DNA of 64,000 nucleotides from Flavobacteriales bacterium (GCA_020435415.1 JAGQZQ010000003.1:16760-80759); one strand, 5' to 3'; shown: positions 16,564-26,739, counted from the first letter of the stretch. Program-made: numbers and translations. Notes: generated by a model not told the origin, from the letters alone.

Positions 16564-17442
16564 TCAGAATAAAATATAATCCTGGGGGTTCACAGCCTGT
16601 CCGCTGTGCCAGAGTTCAAAGTGAAGATGCGGGCCGTTGGTTAGTTCACCGGAATCACCCATAATGGCGATGGCCTCACCCGCTTTGACAAACTCGCCGG
16701 TCTTTTTTAACAATACGGCGTTATGTTTATACAGAGAAACCAGGTTATGCTTATGCTGAATAGTGATGATGTAACCGGTTTCTGACGTCCAGGTTGAGAG
16801 GATGACCTTCCCGTCGAGGGTGGCCTTTACCGGTTCATTGGCTGCTGAGACGATGTCGATACCATAATGTTTTTCCTGCGCATCAAATCCACTGGTGATC
16901 AAACCTTTTACCGGGGTATAGAATAACATATCTATGCGTGATCCCGAACTCGGAACGGGTTCATTGAAGGCCAGATTGAATTTATCCTCGGACTCAATTT
17001 TTTCAATCAATTCCGATTCTGCCTTGGACCTGGACAATTCTATATTCTGATAATCTGAAGGTACCGCAGAAGTGCCGGATGGTAAGATGGTGTCTTGTCC
17101 GGTGGTGTCTTCACCTGCCAAGATATGTTGCAGATTTCCGAAATACTGTTCGTATAGCCTGAGTTTCTCTTCCAGGGTATCGACGGCCAGTGCGTTTCCT
17201 ATGGCTTGTTTTCGCAGTTGGATGGCTGTATAACCCGGCACATATTGCCTAAGCGGGGTAAATGCAACCAGCGTAATTCCCAAAGCGATCAGAAGAATGG
17301 TAAAAGTTCCTATAAGTGCATACACATTGATGGGTGTGAGTTTAAGAGACATCTTTTCTTCAAAGGTGTCGTCATTCATCACCACCAACCGGTATTTATT
17401 CTTGAGGCGTTGCCGCAGTTTTTTCTTAGGTGCTTCCTGCAT
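16564..17442 (-). CDS. M23-family peptidoglycan endopeptidase, membrane anchored
   Basis: The 292-residue protein has a basic cytoplasmic N-terminus, one membrane helix at about residues 40-62 (VYALIGTFTILLIALGITL), a periplasmic linker with coiled-coil character and a LytM domain from about 175. Unlike the EnvC-like protein in this window the catalytic residues are intact: HYGIDIV (zinc His and Asp), SLYKHN (catalytic His) and GPHLHFELW (HxH). It should cut peptide crosslinks in peptidoglycan. It is the first gene of the unit with the GH3-family gene. Confidence 0.9.
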   Translation of the reverse strand: MQEAPKKKLRQRLKNKYRLVVMNDDTFEEKMSLKLTPINVYALIGTFTILLIALGITLVAFTPLRQYVPGYTAIQLRKQAIGNALAVDTLEEKLRLYEQYFGNLQHILAGEDTTGQDTILPSGTSAVPSDYQNIELSRSKAESELIEKIESEDKFNLAFNEPVPSSGSRIDMLFYTPVKGLITSGFDAQEKHYGIDIVSAANEPVKATLDGKVILSTWTSETGYIITIQHKHNLVSLYKHNAVLLKKTGEFVKAGEAIAIMGDSGELTNGPHLHFELWHSGQAVNPQDYILF

Positions 17443-17634
17443 AAGTTTGCAAATATCTTAAAAACAACAGACAAGCGGATGTTTATCTGTAAAGCACTGC
17501 CCCGGGTTATTTCTGATTTGTGACTGGCAATTCATAACTTTCTGTTATCAGGATCATGTGGAATATATGCGTTTTTTGCCCCCTACAAATGGTCCCGGGA
17601 AAATAAAAGCCAAGGGATACTGCCCAAAATAAAA

Positions 17635-17642
17635 TAAATTTG
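17635..17642 (+). promoter_or_regulatory. -7 promoter element TAAATTTG for porW/sprE
   Basis: A full TAnnTTTG match. It ends one base before a GTG at 17644, which would fall at or before the transcript start, so the in-frame GTG at 17665 is the better start. Confidence 0.5.
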
Positions 17643-17664
17643 CGTGGCATCAGTTCAAAGAACC

Positions 17665-20310
17665 GTGCGTAAAGTTTTCACATACCATTATTTCATCGTA
17701 GGCATTTCCCTGCTTATGTTGGCATCGTGTTCAACAAAGAAGAACTCTTTTGTCAACCGCAATTACCATAACCTTACGGCAAGATACAATGGCTATTTCA
17801 ATGCAAAGGAAAGCGTAAAGGAAGGCGTTGCCGGACTGGAGAAAGGCCACATTGATGATTATTCCGTCGTGCTTGATGTGTATCCCGATGGTTCACAGGA
17901 AGTGGCTCAGGCATTTTTTCCGCAGATGGACCGGGCCATCAAGAAGTGTTCTCAGGTGATCCAGCGCCACTCGATGGACATTAAGAAGATCGAACATTGT
18001 AACTGGATCGACGACAGTTTCCTTTTGATGGGTGAAGCCCAGTTTTACAAGCAGGAGTTTGCAACAGCGTTGGAAACATTCGACTATGTAGCAAAGCGCT
18101 ATGACAAGAACGAGATCAAACATGACGCCAGGCTTTGGCTGGTTAGAACATATGCCGAACTGGGGCGCTTTGATGACGGACTCCTGATTCTGGATATGAT
18201 CAAGAACGACAAGGATTTTCCGAAAAAACTCAAAGGAGAATACGAGACGGTCTATGCGGATTTCTTCCTGAAACAGAAGGATTATATCAATGGCGCCATC
18301 CATCTTCAAAAGGCGATCTCCCTCACGCGCAAAAGGAAAAGAAGGGTCCGTCTGATGTTTATCCTTGCCCAGATATATCAAAAAGATGGTGAATACAAAA
18401 AGGCCGGCAGACTCTTTGAACAGGTGGTGAAGTTGAACCCGCCCTATGAGATGGCCTTTAATGCGAAGATCAATCATGCACGTGCGTTGGGAGCGGACGG
18501 CGGAAAGGCCAGCGCATCGGCAAAGGCGAATATCCGCAAGCAACTGGATAAGATGTTGAGGGATGACAAGAACATCGAGTATTTTGATCAGATACATTAT
18601 ACCCTTGCGCAGATGTCGCTCAGCGAAGGAAAGACAGATGAAGCATTGCAACACCTGGAGAATTCTGTCAGATCAAGCACCGGGAACCCCAAACAGAAAG
18701 GACTTTCCTATCTGCTGATGGCGGATGTCCACTTTGACCTGCGCGACTATCCGGAGGCCCAGGCTTATTATGATAGTTCTGTGACGCAACTTCCGGCGGA
18801 ATATGAAAGGTATCAGGAAGCCCTCAACAAGAAGAACAGCCTAACCGGCCTGGTACGTAATCTGAATGTGATCATGGTGGAGGATAGCCTTCAGCGGATC
18901 GCAAAGATGGGCGATTCGGAAAGGGATGCGTTTATTGAGGATCTGATCAGGGAAGCCATCCGCGAAGAGGAGGAGAAGCAGATAGAAGAAGAAGAGCGTG
19001 CGAGACGTTCCCGGGAACTCATCACCCAGAATTCCGCGCAAAAGAATGCCAATACCAATCCGGGCAGTATCGGTGGGTGGTACTTCTATAACCCCACCAC
19101 CCTGGCCAGTGGCCTGGCAGAGTTCAAGACACGTTGGGGAGACAGGCCCATGGAGGATAATTGGCGCAGGTCCAATAAAAATACCTTCGGAGGATTCTCC
19201 GAAGAGGAAGAAGCAGATAGTCTGGAAGCGAGTAAGACCAGAGACCTTAAGGTTAAGAACATACGTGACAAACAGGCTTACCTTAAAAATATTCCTATCA
19301 CCGAGGAAGCCATGGCACAGTCTGAAAGCCGTTTGATCGAAGCATACTACCAGCTTGCCATCATTTATAAAGAACGACTCGATGATCAGGATGAGGCGAT
19401 CAGTACCTTCAAGGAATTGATGAAGCGTTATCCGAATAATAAATACCGCGCCCCCGTATCCTATTTTCTATATCTGCTATTATCTGAAAAAGGACTGGAT
19501 GCTGATGCATCGGAGTACAAGAATATCTTACTGTCTGAGTTTCCGGAATCTGAATATGCACAGCTGATCTCCAATCCTAATTACGTTCAGGAAAAGAAGA
19601 TGGAGCAGGCGGAAGCGGTCAAGTTGTATGAACAAAGCTTCCAGGCTTTCAAGGAAAAGAAATACCAGGTAGTTCTGGACAATTATCAAATGGCTGACTC
19701 ACTCCATAAGGGTGGCGCTTATGCTCCGAAGTTCGCCTTGCTTAATGCCCTGGCCATCGGAAATACCAGGGGTACGGACTCCGTATTTGTGGCCGCACTT
19801 GAAGAGGTATCCACCCAGTATGCATACGATGATGCCGGTAGCCGCGCTGCGGAAATACTTGAGGCCATGAAAACCGCCAGGACAGCGGAATCAGAAAAGG
19901 ATACAACAGCTGTCATCAAAGAAACGACGGATTCTTTAGGCAGTTATGAAGTGAATATGGATGAAGTACATTATTTTGTGATGGTGGTACCTAGCGGTAA
20001 GGAAAGTATTGATAAGCTGAAGACGGAGCTTTCGGATTTCAATGCCAAGTTTCATGGCCTTGAGAAATTTACCATCTCAGCGATGATCCTGGATCCTGCG
20101 CGTCAGTTGATCATGGTGAAAGGCTTTGAAAACGGCAATAAAGCCAAGGGATACTATCTCAATGTCAACAGGCAGTTCGAACCGTTAACGGAAGGCTCAT
20201 TACAAGGCGCGCCAGCATTCGTGATCTCCGCTGCCAACTTCATCCGTTTCTATCAGCAGAAGGATGTGGAAGGTTACCAGGCCTTCTTCAAGCAAAAATT
20301 TCCGCTTTAA
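17665..20310 (+). CDS. porW: T9SS/gliding lipoprotein PorW (SprE-like), TPR protein
   Basis: PorW/SprE is an outer-membrane-linked lipoprotein needed for type IX secretion and gliding. The protein (881 residues from the GTG at 17665) has a lipobox LMLASCS, then the family hallmark SFVNRNYHNLTARYNGYFNA, TPR repeats to about residue 385, a charged acidic and Arg-rich middle, a second repeat region, and a C-terminal domain with HYFVMVVPS and FYQQKDVEGYQAFF. No ATG exists near the N-terminus; an upstream GTG at 17644 would add seven residues. It converges with gpsA, the stops overlapping by a few bases. Other T9SS genes are not in the window. Confidence 0.9.
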   Translation: MRKVFTYHYFIVGISLLMLASCSTKKNSFVNRNYHNLTARYNGYFNAKESVKEGVAGLEKGHIDDYSVVLDVYPDGSQEVAQAFFPQMDRAIKKCSQVIQRHSMDIKKIEHCNWIDDSFLLMGEAQFYKQEFATALETFDYVAKRYDKNEIKHDARLWLVRTYAELGRFDDGLLILDMIKNDKDFPKKLKGEYETVYADFFLKQKDYINGAIHLQKAISLTRKRKRRVRLMFILAQIYQKDGEYKKAGRLFEQVVKLNPPYEMAFNAKINHARALGADGGKASASAKANIRKQLDKMLRDDKNIEYFDQIHYTLAQMSLSEGKTDEALQHLENSVRSSTGNPKQKGLSYLLMADVHFDLRDYPEAQAYYDSSVTQLPAEYERYQEALNKKNSLTGLVRNLNVIMVEDSLQRIAKMGDSERDAFIEDLIREAIREEEEKQIEEEERARRSRELITQNSAQKNANTNPGSIGGWYFYNPTTLASGLAEFKTRWGDRPMEDNWRRSNKNTFGGFSEEEEADSLEASKTRDLKVKNIRDKQAYLKNIPITEEAMAQSESRLIEAYYQLAIIYKERLDDQDEAISTFKELMKRYPNNKYRAPVSYFLYLLLSEKGLDADASEYKNILLSEFPESEYAQLISNPNYVQEKKMEQAEAVKLYEQSFQAFKEKKYQVVLDNYQMADSLHKGGAYAPKFALLNALAIGNTRGTDSVFVAALEEVSTQYAYDDAGSRAAEILEAMKTARTAESEKDTTAVIKETTDSLGSYEVNMDEVHYFVMVVPSGKESIDKLKTELSDFNAKFHGLEKFTISAMILDPARQLIMVKGFENGNKAKGYYLNVNRQFEPLTEGSLQGAPAFVISAANFIRFYQQKDVEGYQAFFKQKFPL

Positions 20311-21305
20311 GTCAGGTTTTCAGAAAGGATACGCATCTCCGCTACCGGCGAGATTTTCTCATAAAGTATCCGGTATACCGCATCGCAAATGGGAATATCT
20401 ACCTGGAACTTTTTATTGATTTCCTGAATGCAACGTACGGCATAATAGCCTTCAGCGATCATATCCATTTCCATCTGCGCCGACTTCACCGAGTATCCTT
20501 TCCCGATCATATTGCCAAAGGTCCGGTTGCGGGAAAACTGAGAGTATGCGGTTACCAGGAGATCGCCCAGATAGGCCGAGCTTTTGACATCCCGGTGAAT
20601 GGGGTGTACTGCATCCACGAAGCGTTCAATTTCCTGGATGCCATTGGCGATCAGGACCGCCTGGAAGTTGTCGCCATAACCCAGGCCATGGCAAATACCA
20701 CTGGCGATAGCGAATACGTTCTTCAGCACGGCGGAGAGCTCGGTCCCGAAGAGGTCATCGGTTGTGGAAGTCTTGATATACCTGCATGCGAGGAGATCGG
20801 CCAGAACAGATGCCTTTTTTTCATCCTGGCAACCCACGGTCAGGTAGGATAATTTTTCCAGGGCCACTTCCTCTGCATGACAGGGCCCGCAGATGATGCC
20901 GATGTTCTCATAAGGCACACGAAATTGCTTATGGATGAATCGTGCAGGTATGGCATTGTATTCCGGAACAATACCCTTGATGGCTGAGAAAACGATCTTG
21001 TTTTCCATGCCTTCCACCGGAAAGTCTTTGAACACACCCAGCAAAAATGCGGAAGGCACAGAGAGAATCAGATGGGTGCAATGATCCACGACCTTCTGGA
21101 GGTCGTTCTCCATGCGGATCTGCTCGGGATTGAATTCAACCGAACTCAGGTATTGCCGGTTGTGATGGAAGCGCTCCATGTGCGCAATGGCCTCGGGGTT
21201 GCGCATCCACCAGGTGATCTCCTTTACATTGTTGCAAAGAAGTTTCGCGAGGGCTGTAGCCCAGCTACCACCACCTATTACGCCTATTGAAATGTTTGAG
21301 GACAA
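20307..21305 (-). CDS. gpsA: NAD(P)H-dependent glycerol-3-phosphate dehydrogenase
   Basis: GpsA reduces dihydroxyacetone phosphate to sn-glycerol 3-phosphate for phospholipid synthesis. The N-terminus ISIGVIGGGSWATALAKLL binds the cofactor; FSAIKGI, GPCHAEEV, the catalytic Lys in LSAVLKNVFAIASG and the SRNRTFG/MIAEG segments follow. No ATG opens the frame. A TATCTTTG element at 21330-21337 covers the TTG at 21332, so the in-frame TTG at 21305 is preferred, giving 332 residues, the normal family length. This is an unusual start and should be checked. Confidence 0.92.
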   Translation of the reverse strand: MSSNISIGVIGGGSWATALAKLLCNNVKEITWWMRNPEAIAHMERFHHNRQYLSSVEFNPEQIRMENDLQKVVDHCTHLILSVPSAFLLGVFKDFPVEGMENKIVFSAIKGIVPEYNAIPARFIHKQFRVPYENIGIICGPCHAEEVALEKLSYLTVGCQDEKKASVLADLLACRYIKTSTTDDLFGTELSAVLKNVFAIASGICHGLGYGDNFQAVLIANGIQEIERFVDAVHPIHRDVKSSAYLGDLLVTAYSQFSRNRTFGNMIGKGYSVKSAQMEMDMIAEGYYAVRCIQEINKKFQVDIPICDAVYRILYEKISPVAEMRILSENLT

Positions 21306-21329
21306 ATGGACTTTCCGTTGTGAGAGCCA

Positions 21330-21337
21330 CAAAGATA
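21330..21337 (-). promoter_or_regulatory. -7 promoter element TATCTTTG for gpsA
   Basis: A full TAnnTTTG match on the minus strand, 24 nt before the TTG at 21305. It overlaps the alternative TTG start at 21332. Confidence 0.45.
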
Positions 21338-21415
21338 AAAATCATTGCGGGTTCGGGGAAGTTGAGATCAAAAGACCTCTGCTCACTTCAAGACCTTGAA
21401 GTGAATAAATGCTGA

Positions 21416-23221
21416 TTAAGGTTTGTCAGACAATGTGATGAACATTTTATCGCCTTCTTTCTTAACCTGGACACGCTCCTTCTCCCTCAATCCTTTAATG
21501 GCTTTATCCCATTGGTTCTTACTGAGATTAACCTTGTCACGAAGCTCATCAAGGGAAATGCTGTTGCTTCCCATGACTTTCAGTACCAATTCTTCTTGCT
21601 CTGATAATATGGGCTCCACCAAGTGAGACGGCACAGCGTTGATAAATTTTTCTGCAAGTGCTGCATCTCCTTCCGGATCAAGGCCTGTTGTCGCTGGTAT
21701 CATTTCTACACGTTTCTCCGGCCTCATCTGAGGGAAGAACAACACATCCTGGATGCTGTCGCTATCGGTCATGATCATAGCCAGGCGGTCAATACCGATG
21801 CCGATTCCGGCGGTTGGTGGCATGCCATATTCGATGGCACGGAGGAAATCCTCGTCCAGGACCATGGCCTCTTCATCGCCGCGCTTACCAAGCTCCAATT
21901 GTTCTTCGAAACGCTTGCGTTGGTCGATGGGGTCGTTCAGTTCCGAGAAAGCATTGCAGATCTCTTTACCGTTGCAGATAGCTTCGAAGCGTTCCACCAA
22001 TCCTTCCTTGGTGCGGTGTTTTTTCGCCAGTGGCGACATTTCCACAGGGTAGTCGGTGATAAAGGTTGGTTGAATGAGGTGTGGTTCGCACTTCTCTCCG
22101 AAGATCTCATCGATGATCTTGCCTTTGCCCATGGACTTGTCTACATGTATATCCATGGACTTGGCGGCCGCCCTCAATTCATCCTCGTTCATTTCGGAGA
22201 TATCCACACCGGTAAAATGTGCAATGGCCTCATACATGGTGTATCGTTTCCAGGGGCGCTGGAAGTTGATGACGTGTTCCCCCACCTGTACCTCGGTGGT
22301 ACCATGCAGGTCCATCGCGACTTTTTCGATCAGGGTCTCGGCGAGGTTCATCATCCATTCATAATCCTTGTAAGCCACGTACAGTTCCACCTGGGTGAAT
22401 TCCGGGTTGTGGAAGCGGCTCATCCCTTCATTCCGGAAATCTTTCGAGAATTCAAACACGCCGTTGTACCCGCCTACGATCAGGCGTTTCAGGTATAGCT
22501 CATTGGCGATACGCAGGTACAGGGTCATGTCAAGGGTATTGTGATGCGTCTTGAACGGTCGGGCGGCAGCGCCTCCGTATATTGGCTGCAACACCGGTGT
22601 CTCTACTTCAAGATAACCCTTGTCGGCCAGGAAATTCCGCATGGAATTCACCATACGGGTGCGTTTGATGAAGGTGTCCTTAACCTCATGATTCACGATC
22701 AGATCCACATAACGCATGCGGTAGCGCTGGTCAGGATCTGTGAATGCATCGTGCACGTGACCTTCGTGGTCGGTTTTGACAATAGGCAATGGTCGGAGCG
22801 ATTTGCAAAGCAGTTTCAGCTCGGTTACATGGATGGAAATGGTTCCGGTGTTGGTGGTGAACACATAACCTTTGACACCGATGATATCACCGATATCCAG
22901 TAATTTTTTGAACACGGTATTGTAAAGGGATTGGTCTTCTCCTTTACAAATTTCATCTCTTTTGATGTAGACCTGAATTCGTCCGGTGGCGTCCTGCAAT
23001 TCTGCAAACGAGGCATTGCCCATGATCCGGCGGGACATGATCCGTCCGGCCATGCTGATATTCTTATAATGGATCTTGTTCAACTCGTAGTGATCCAGAA
23101 TTTCTTTGGCTGAAGTGTTGACCTCAAAAGCTTCGGCAGGGTAGGGATTGATGCCCAGCTCGGTCAGTTTTTCAAGAGAATCTCTCCTAATGCGTTCTTG
23201 TTCGCTCAGTTCTTTGGCCAT
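21416..23221 (-). CDS. lysS: Lysyl-tRNA synthetase, class II
   Basis: LysS charges tRNA-Lys. The OB-fold anticodon domain ([19 protein letters not shown]) is followed by class II motif 2 ([16 protein letters not shown]) and motif 3 ([11 protein letters not shown]). The enzyme proper ends near FFPQMRPEK; about 95 further residues contain a winged-helix-like segment ([14 protein letters not shown] helix, [14 protein letters not shown]), a tail I associate with Bacteroidota LysS. The ATG at 23221 gives the usual N-terminus MAKELSEQE (601 residues). The frame extends to an ATG at 23278 with a basic, Pro-rich leader, and a TACATTTG at 23301-23308 would put that ATG on the transcript, so the longer form is possible. 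Confidence 0.95.
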   Translation of the reverse strand: MAKELSEQERIRRDSLEKLTELGINPYPAEAFEVNTSAKEILDHYELNKIHYKNISMAGRIMSRRIMGNASFAELQDATGRIQVYIKRDEICKGEDQSLYNTVFKKLLDIGDIIGVKGYVFTTNTGTISIHVTELKLLCKSLRPLPIVKTDHEGHVHDAFTDPDQRYRMRYVDLIVNHEVKDTFIKRTRMVNSMRNFLADKGYLEVETPVLQPIYGGAAARPFKTHHNTLDMTLYLRIANELYLKRLIVGGYNGVFEFSKDFRNEGMSRFHNPEFTQVELYVAYKDYEWMMNLAETLIEKVAMDLHGTTEVQVGEHVINFQRPWKRYTMYEAIAHFTGVDISEMNEDELRAAAKSMDIHVDKSMGKGKIIDEIFGEKCEPHLIQPTFITDYPVEMSPLAKKHRTKEGLVERFEAICNGKEICNAFSELNDPIDQRKRFEEQLELGKRGDEEAMVLDEDFLRAIEYGMPPTAGIGIGIDRLAMIMTDSDSIQDVLFFPQMRPEKRVEMIPATTGLDPEGDAALAEKFINAVPSHLVEPILSEQEELVLKVMGSNSISLDELRDKVNLSKNQWDKAIKGLREKERVQVKKEGDKMFITLSDKP

Positions 23222-23300
23222 TTTCGTTAATTTTGCGGTTACCGGTTGCGGACCGTTCCGTGGCGTTGTCTTCACCATTCATATTCCGTACCGGAAGTTA

Positions 23301-23308
23301 CAAATGTA
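23301..23308 (-). promoter_or_regulatory. -7 promoter element TACATTTG upstream of lysS
   Basis: A full TAnnTTTG match on the minus strand. Transcription from here would include both candidate lysS starts, 23278 and 23221. Confidence 0.4.
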
Positions 23309-23377
23309 AAACATCGTGCCTGAAGTAGTGCAGGCTTTTAAAATAATGGCGGAGATCCGCCTGAAAATTGACAGCTT

Positions 23378-24367
23378 ATGACCATGCGAGAACTGATCAG
23401 CAACTTCCCCAACCAACTTCGGGAGGCCATGTCCATTGGAACTTCAACCCCCTTGCGTGAAGCGGATAAAACCTTTGACAACGTATTGATCACTGGCTTG
23501 GGTGGTTCCGGTATCGCCGGGACCATCATTGCGGAACTGACCGCGCAACATGTGAAGATTCCTGTCACCGTAAACAACGACTATTTTATTCCGGCATTCG
23601 TAGGACCCAGAACGTTGGTGATTGCCTCTTCTTATTCGGGAAACACCGAAGAAACGCTCGAAGCATTTGAACATGCCCGTAAGCAAGGTGCACACATCGT
23701 GTGTATCACCTCAGGCGGAAAGATCGCACAGCTTGCCGATGAGTATGGTTTCGACAAGATCGTTATTCCCGGTGGGATGCCACCGAGGTCTTGTTTCGGA
23801 TATTCACTCACCCAACAATTTATCATCTTCAGTCATTTCGGTCTCATCAATCAGGCTATGGTGGATGCTTTGAAGGGCGTTCCGGATTTTCTGGATGCGA
23901 ATCTCACAGAGATCATGAAGAAAGCCGAAGAACTCACAAACTTGTTGTATGGACGTATGCCGGTCATCTATGCCGGAGCAGGTACGGGAGGCGTGGCCAT
24001 CCGTTTCAGACAACAGGTGAATGAAAATGCAAAGATGCTGTGCTGGCATCACGTGCTTCCGGAAATGAATCACAACGAACTCGTTGGATGGGCCGGTGGC
24101 GACGATGAAAAGGCCGTGGTCGTTTTTCGTAATGAGACAGACTACAAGAGCACCCAAAAGCGAATGGATGTCAGCAAGGAAGTGATCCTGAAGTATACCC
24201 CGCATTACACTGAGGTGTGGTCCAAAGGTCAAGATCCCGTGACCCGTGCGCTTTACCTGGTGCATCTTGGCGACTGGGTATCGTTACTGTTAGGGGAAAA
24301 GAAGGGCGTGGATGTCGTGGAGGTGAATGTGATCGATCACCTGAAATCCGCATTGGCGGCTATCTGA
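23378..24367 (+). CDS. Bifunctional phosphoglucose/phosphomannose isomerase
   Basis: The 329-residue protein is a two-SIS-domain sugar isomerase of the PGI/PMI type, which interconverts glucose-6-P or mannose-6-P with fructose-6-P. Visible are LITGLGGSGIAGTI, the sugar-phosphate loop SSYSGNTEETLEAF, CITSGG, and the catalytic segment PEMNHNELVGW with Glu and His, plus a C-terminal HLGDWVSLLL. In Bacteroidota this often serves as the only phosphoglucose isomerase or to make mannose for glycans. A 11-codon frame at 23346 ends in an ATGA overlap with this start. M3 (23384) is an alternative start. Confidence 0.88.
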   Translation: MTMRELISNFPNQLREAMSIGTSTPLREADKTFDNVLITGLGGSGIAGTIIAELTAQHVKIPVTVNNDYFIPAFVGPRTLVIASSYSGNTEETLEAFEHARKQGAHIVCITSGGKIAQLADEYGFDKIVIPGGMPPRSCFGYSLTQQFIIFSHFGLINQAMVDALKGVPDFLDANLTEIMKKAEELTNLLYGRMPVIYAGAGTGGVAIRFRQQVNENAKMLCWHHVLPEMNHNELVGWAGGDDEKAVVVFRNETDYKSTQKRMDVSKEVILKYTPHYTEVWSKGQDPVTRALYLVHLGDWVSLLLGEKKGVDVVEVNVIDHLKSALAAI

Positions 24368-24390
24368 CAAAAAATATTCTACCGGCCAGT

Positions 24391-25140
24391 ATGGAAAAAA
24401 CCTTATTCGTTGATCTGGGAATGAAAGCGTACCAGCCCGCCTGGGACCTTCAGGAGGAGCTGTTCTCCCGGATCATCGCATGGAAAATGCAATCCAGAAA
24501 CGCGGGAACACCAACCGCTCCCCCGCCCCACTATCTGCTTTTCTGTGAACATCCGCACGTTTATACACTGGGTAAGACAGGAGCGGACGAAAACTTATTG
24601 ATCAACAATCAGGAACTCGCGGAGAAAGAGGCCACCTATGTTCGCATTAACCGCGGCGGAGATATCACTTATCATGGCCCCGGTCAGATCGTGGGCTACC
24701 CTATCCTGGACCTGGAACGTTTTTTTACGGACATACATCGTTATATGCGCTCACTGGAAGAAGGGGTGATCCGCACGCTTGCAGACTATGGCATTGAGGC
24801 GGGACGCATCGAAGGCCTCACCGGTGTATGGCTGGATCCGGAAGATCCTGGTAAGGCCAGGAAGATATGCGCCTTGGGAGTGAAGTCCAGCCGCTGGGTT
24901 ACCATGCATGGCTTTGCCTTTAATGTGGACACCGATCTGAGTTATTTCGGTCATATCGTACCTTGCGGAATTACCGACAAAGGAGTGACCTCCATGGCCA
25001 AAGAGCTGAATGCACGTCCGGATATGGAAGAAGTGAAAGCGCGGTTGAAGGACCACCTTGCGGATGTATTCGGTATGACCCTGGTTCCTACAGAAGAAGC
25101 GGAATTGAAAGTTCACCCGAGTGAAAAAGAAGCTTCATGA
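24391..25140 (+). CDS. lipB: Octanoyl-[acyl carrier protein]:protein octanoyltransferase (LipB)
   Basis: LipB transfers octanoate from ACP to lipoyl domains of 2-oxoacid dehydrogenases and the glycine cleavage H protein. From the ATG at 24391 the protein has 249 residues. Key motifs are RGGDITYHGPGQ starting at R88, the catalytic Lys in LGVKSSRWVTMHGFAFN and the catalytic Cys192 in VPCGITDKGVTSM. The frame is open upstream to 24217 but that part overlaps the isomerase gene in another frame. LipA is not in the window. The stop overlaps the next start (ATGA at 25137-25140). Confidence 0.95.
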   Translation: MEKTLFVDLGMKAYQPAWDLQEELFSRIIAWKMQSRNAGTPTAPPPHYLLFCEHPHVYTLGKTGADENLLINNQELAEKEATYVRINRGGDITYHGPGQIVGYPILDLERFFTDIHRYMRSLEEGVIRTLADYGIEAGRIEGLTGVWLDPEDPGKARKICALGVKSSRWVTMHGFAFNVDTDLSYFGHIVPCGITDKGVTSMAKELNARPDMEEVKARLKDHLADVFGMTLVPTEEAELKVHPSEKEAS

Positions 25141-26285
25141 AGAAACGCCTGATCATCACCCTGATCATCCTCACAGCACTGGCAGCTGTTATTCATTTTA
25201 CCGGAAACAATTATCTGTATTCCGCCGTCTACCACAATTTTGCTAACATCGACGATTACCGGTTCTTCCCAAACCGAACCATTGATGCCGGGCAACCTCA
25301 GCCCTGGCCTGTTTCAACCCAATACAACACAGGTGCATTCACCCCATCGGAACAGGAAAACATAGAATCACTGGACCCTGTAGCGTTTCTTGTTTTCCGA
25401 AACGATTCACTATTGTTCGAACGCTACTGGGATGGACTGGATCAGAATGGGATCTCCGGTTCCTTTTCCATGGCCAAGTCTGTGGTTGGTGCACTGATCG
25501 GGGTCGCCATCGGAGAAGGTCGGATCCGGAATGTAGACCAACCGGTAGGAGACTTCATCCCCTCATTCAAAGAGGGAGATAAAGGCAAGATCACCATTCG
25601 CCATCTTCTTACCATGTCCAGCGGCCTGGATTGGGATGAAAGTTATGCCAGTCCGCTATCCGTTACCACCCGTGCTTACTATGGCGATAATATCCCCGTG
25701 CTGGTGGATGAAATGAAAGCCATTGAACCACCAGGTGTCGACTATAAATATTTGTCCGGCAATACGCTGGTTCTGGCAGAAGTGATACGCCAGGCAACCG
25801 GAAAGAAACTGAGTGATTACCTGTCTGAAACACTTTGGAAACCCATGGGTGCGGAACATGACGGCTTGTGGAGTACGGACAGGGAAGGGGGTACGGAGAA
25901 GGCATATTGCTGCATTACGGCAACAGCCAGGGACTTTGCACGTATAGGAAAATTGTACAAGGATGGTGGTACGTGGAACGGCCGGCAGCTTATTCCTGCT
26001 GAATACATCGCGGAATCCATCCATCCGGCGCGTTTAAATGATGAAGGGCATCCGTTGGAACGATATGGATATGCGTGGTGGCTTCTGAACCACCATGGGA
26101 TGAAAATATTTTATGCCAGGGGAATTCTCGGGCAGTATGTATTTGTCATCCCGGAGCATCAGGTGATCATCGTCAGGTTGGGACATCACCGTAACAGTGA
26201 ATACGTTCAGGGTCACCCTTTGGATGTGATACAAAATATTGAAACCGGTCTGCGTCTTGCCGGTATCTCTGGCCATGAGGAGTAA
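25137..26285 (+). CDS. Beta-lactamase-fold serine hydrolase, membrane anchored or exported
   Basis: The 382-residue protein begins with a basic stretch and one hydrophobic helix (LIITLIILTALAAVIHF) and then the serine beta-lactamase/class C fold: SMAK (SxxK nucleophile and base), YLSGNT (the YxN-like motif) and RGILGQ in place of the KTG-type strand. Members act as esterases, D-aminopeptidases or peptidoglycan-related hydrolases; true beta-lactam resistance is unlikely from this motif set alone. It overlaps lipB by four bases, which indicates co-translation but not a shared pathway. Confidence 0.85.
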   Translation: MKKRLIITLIILTALAAVIHFTGNNYLYSAVYHNFANIDDYRFFPNRTIDAGQPQPWPVSTQYNTGAFTPSEQENIESLDPVAFLVFRNDSLLFERYWDGLDQNGISGSFSMAKSVVGALIGVAIGEGRIRNVDQPVGDFIPSFKEGDKGKITIRHLLTMSSGLDWDESYASPLSVTTRAYYGDNIPVLVDEMKAIEPPGVDYKYLSGNTLVLAEVIRQATGKKLSDYLSETLWKPMGAEHDGLWSTDREGGTEKAYCCITATARDFARIGKLYKDGGTWNGRQLIPAEYIAESIHPARLNDEGHPLERYGYAWWLLNHHGMKIFYARGILGQYVFVIPEHQVIIVRLGHHRNSEYVQGHPLDVIQNIETGLRLAGISGHEE

Positions 26286-26316
26286 TGATTTTGCAGACCA
26301 GCCAATTTGATTTGAA

Positions 26317-26718
26317 ATGAAGAAAGACATAAAATTTCCTGATGTAGAAGATGTGGCGATGGTGGTGGCAAGGGAAGGAGATCATGTAGATGATGCCTGG
26401 AATGTATATCTCATCAACATGAAGAAAAAACCGATATCCAGGGTGATGATCACTTCCAAGGGATATGGTGAGAGCGGAGGCCGTGAAGTAAAGACCTCTA
26501 CCCTGCGTCACTTTTTTGAAGTAATCAACCCGAGGAGTTTTGTAAAAGTGGAGTACTTTCCGGACCATCTGTTCGGTGTAAGCAATGAGTTCTGGCTGAG
26601 TTTTTACCTGGATGGCCTGCTCCATGACAAAAAATATATCTTTGTTACCGGAAGCATTTCCGAAGAAAATCTGATCACGATCCCGCTGTTGAAGCTGCCG
26701 GGCGTGATGATCAAGTAA
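26317..26718 (+). CDS. Conserved Bacteroidota hypothetical protein
   Basis: The 133-residue protein has no signal peptide and looks cytoplasmic. It shows an alternating beta pattern (VAMVVAREGDH, WNVYLINMKKKPI, RVMITSKGYGES) followed by TSTLRHFFEVI and SNEFWLSFYLDG. I believe similar proteins are common in Flavobacteriia and are sometimes labelled as a phenylalanyl-tRNA synthetase subunit; nothing here supports that, since the synthetase motifs are absent and a real pheS is at 48416. It lies between the serine hydrolase and the exonuclease with gaps of about 30 and 20 bp. Confidence 0.75.
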   Translation: MKKDIKFPDVEDVAMVVAREGDHVDDAWNVYLINMKKKPISRVMITSKGYGESGGREVKTSTLRHFFEVINPRSFVKVEYFPDHLFGVSNEFWLSFYLDGLLHDKKYIFVTGSISEENLITIPLLKLPGVMIK

Positions 26719-26739
26719 CACCCGTCAAAGGCCAATCCC

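Noticed and set aside
17893..18654. 253-codon minus-strand frame inside porW
   Set aside because: Antisense to TPR coding sequence; no signal or domain.
21623..22498. 291-codon + strand frame inside lysS
   Set aside because: It is antisense to the catalytic core of lysyl-tRNA synthetase and has no domain or start context.
25137..26285. Antibiotic-resistance beta-lactamase
   Set aside because: Only the broad serine hydrolase fold is supported; the third motif differs from true beta-lactamases and the context is lipB.
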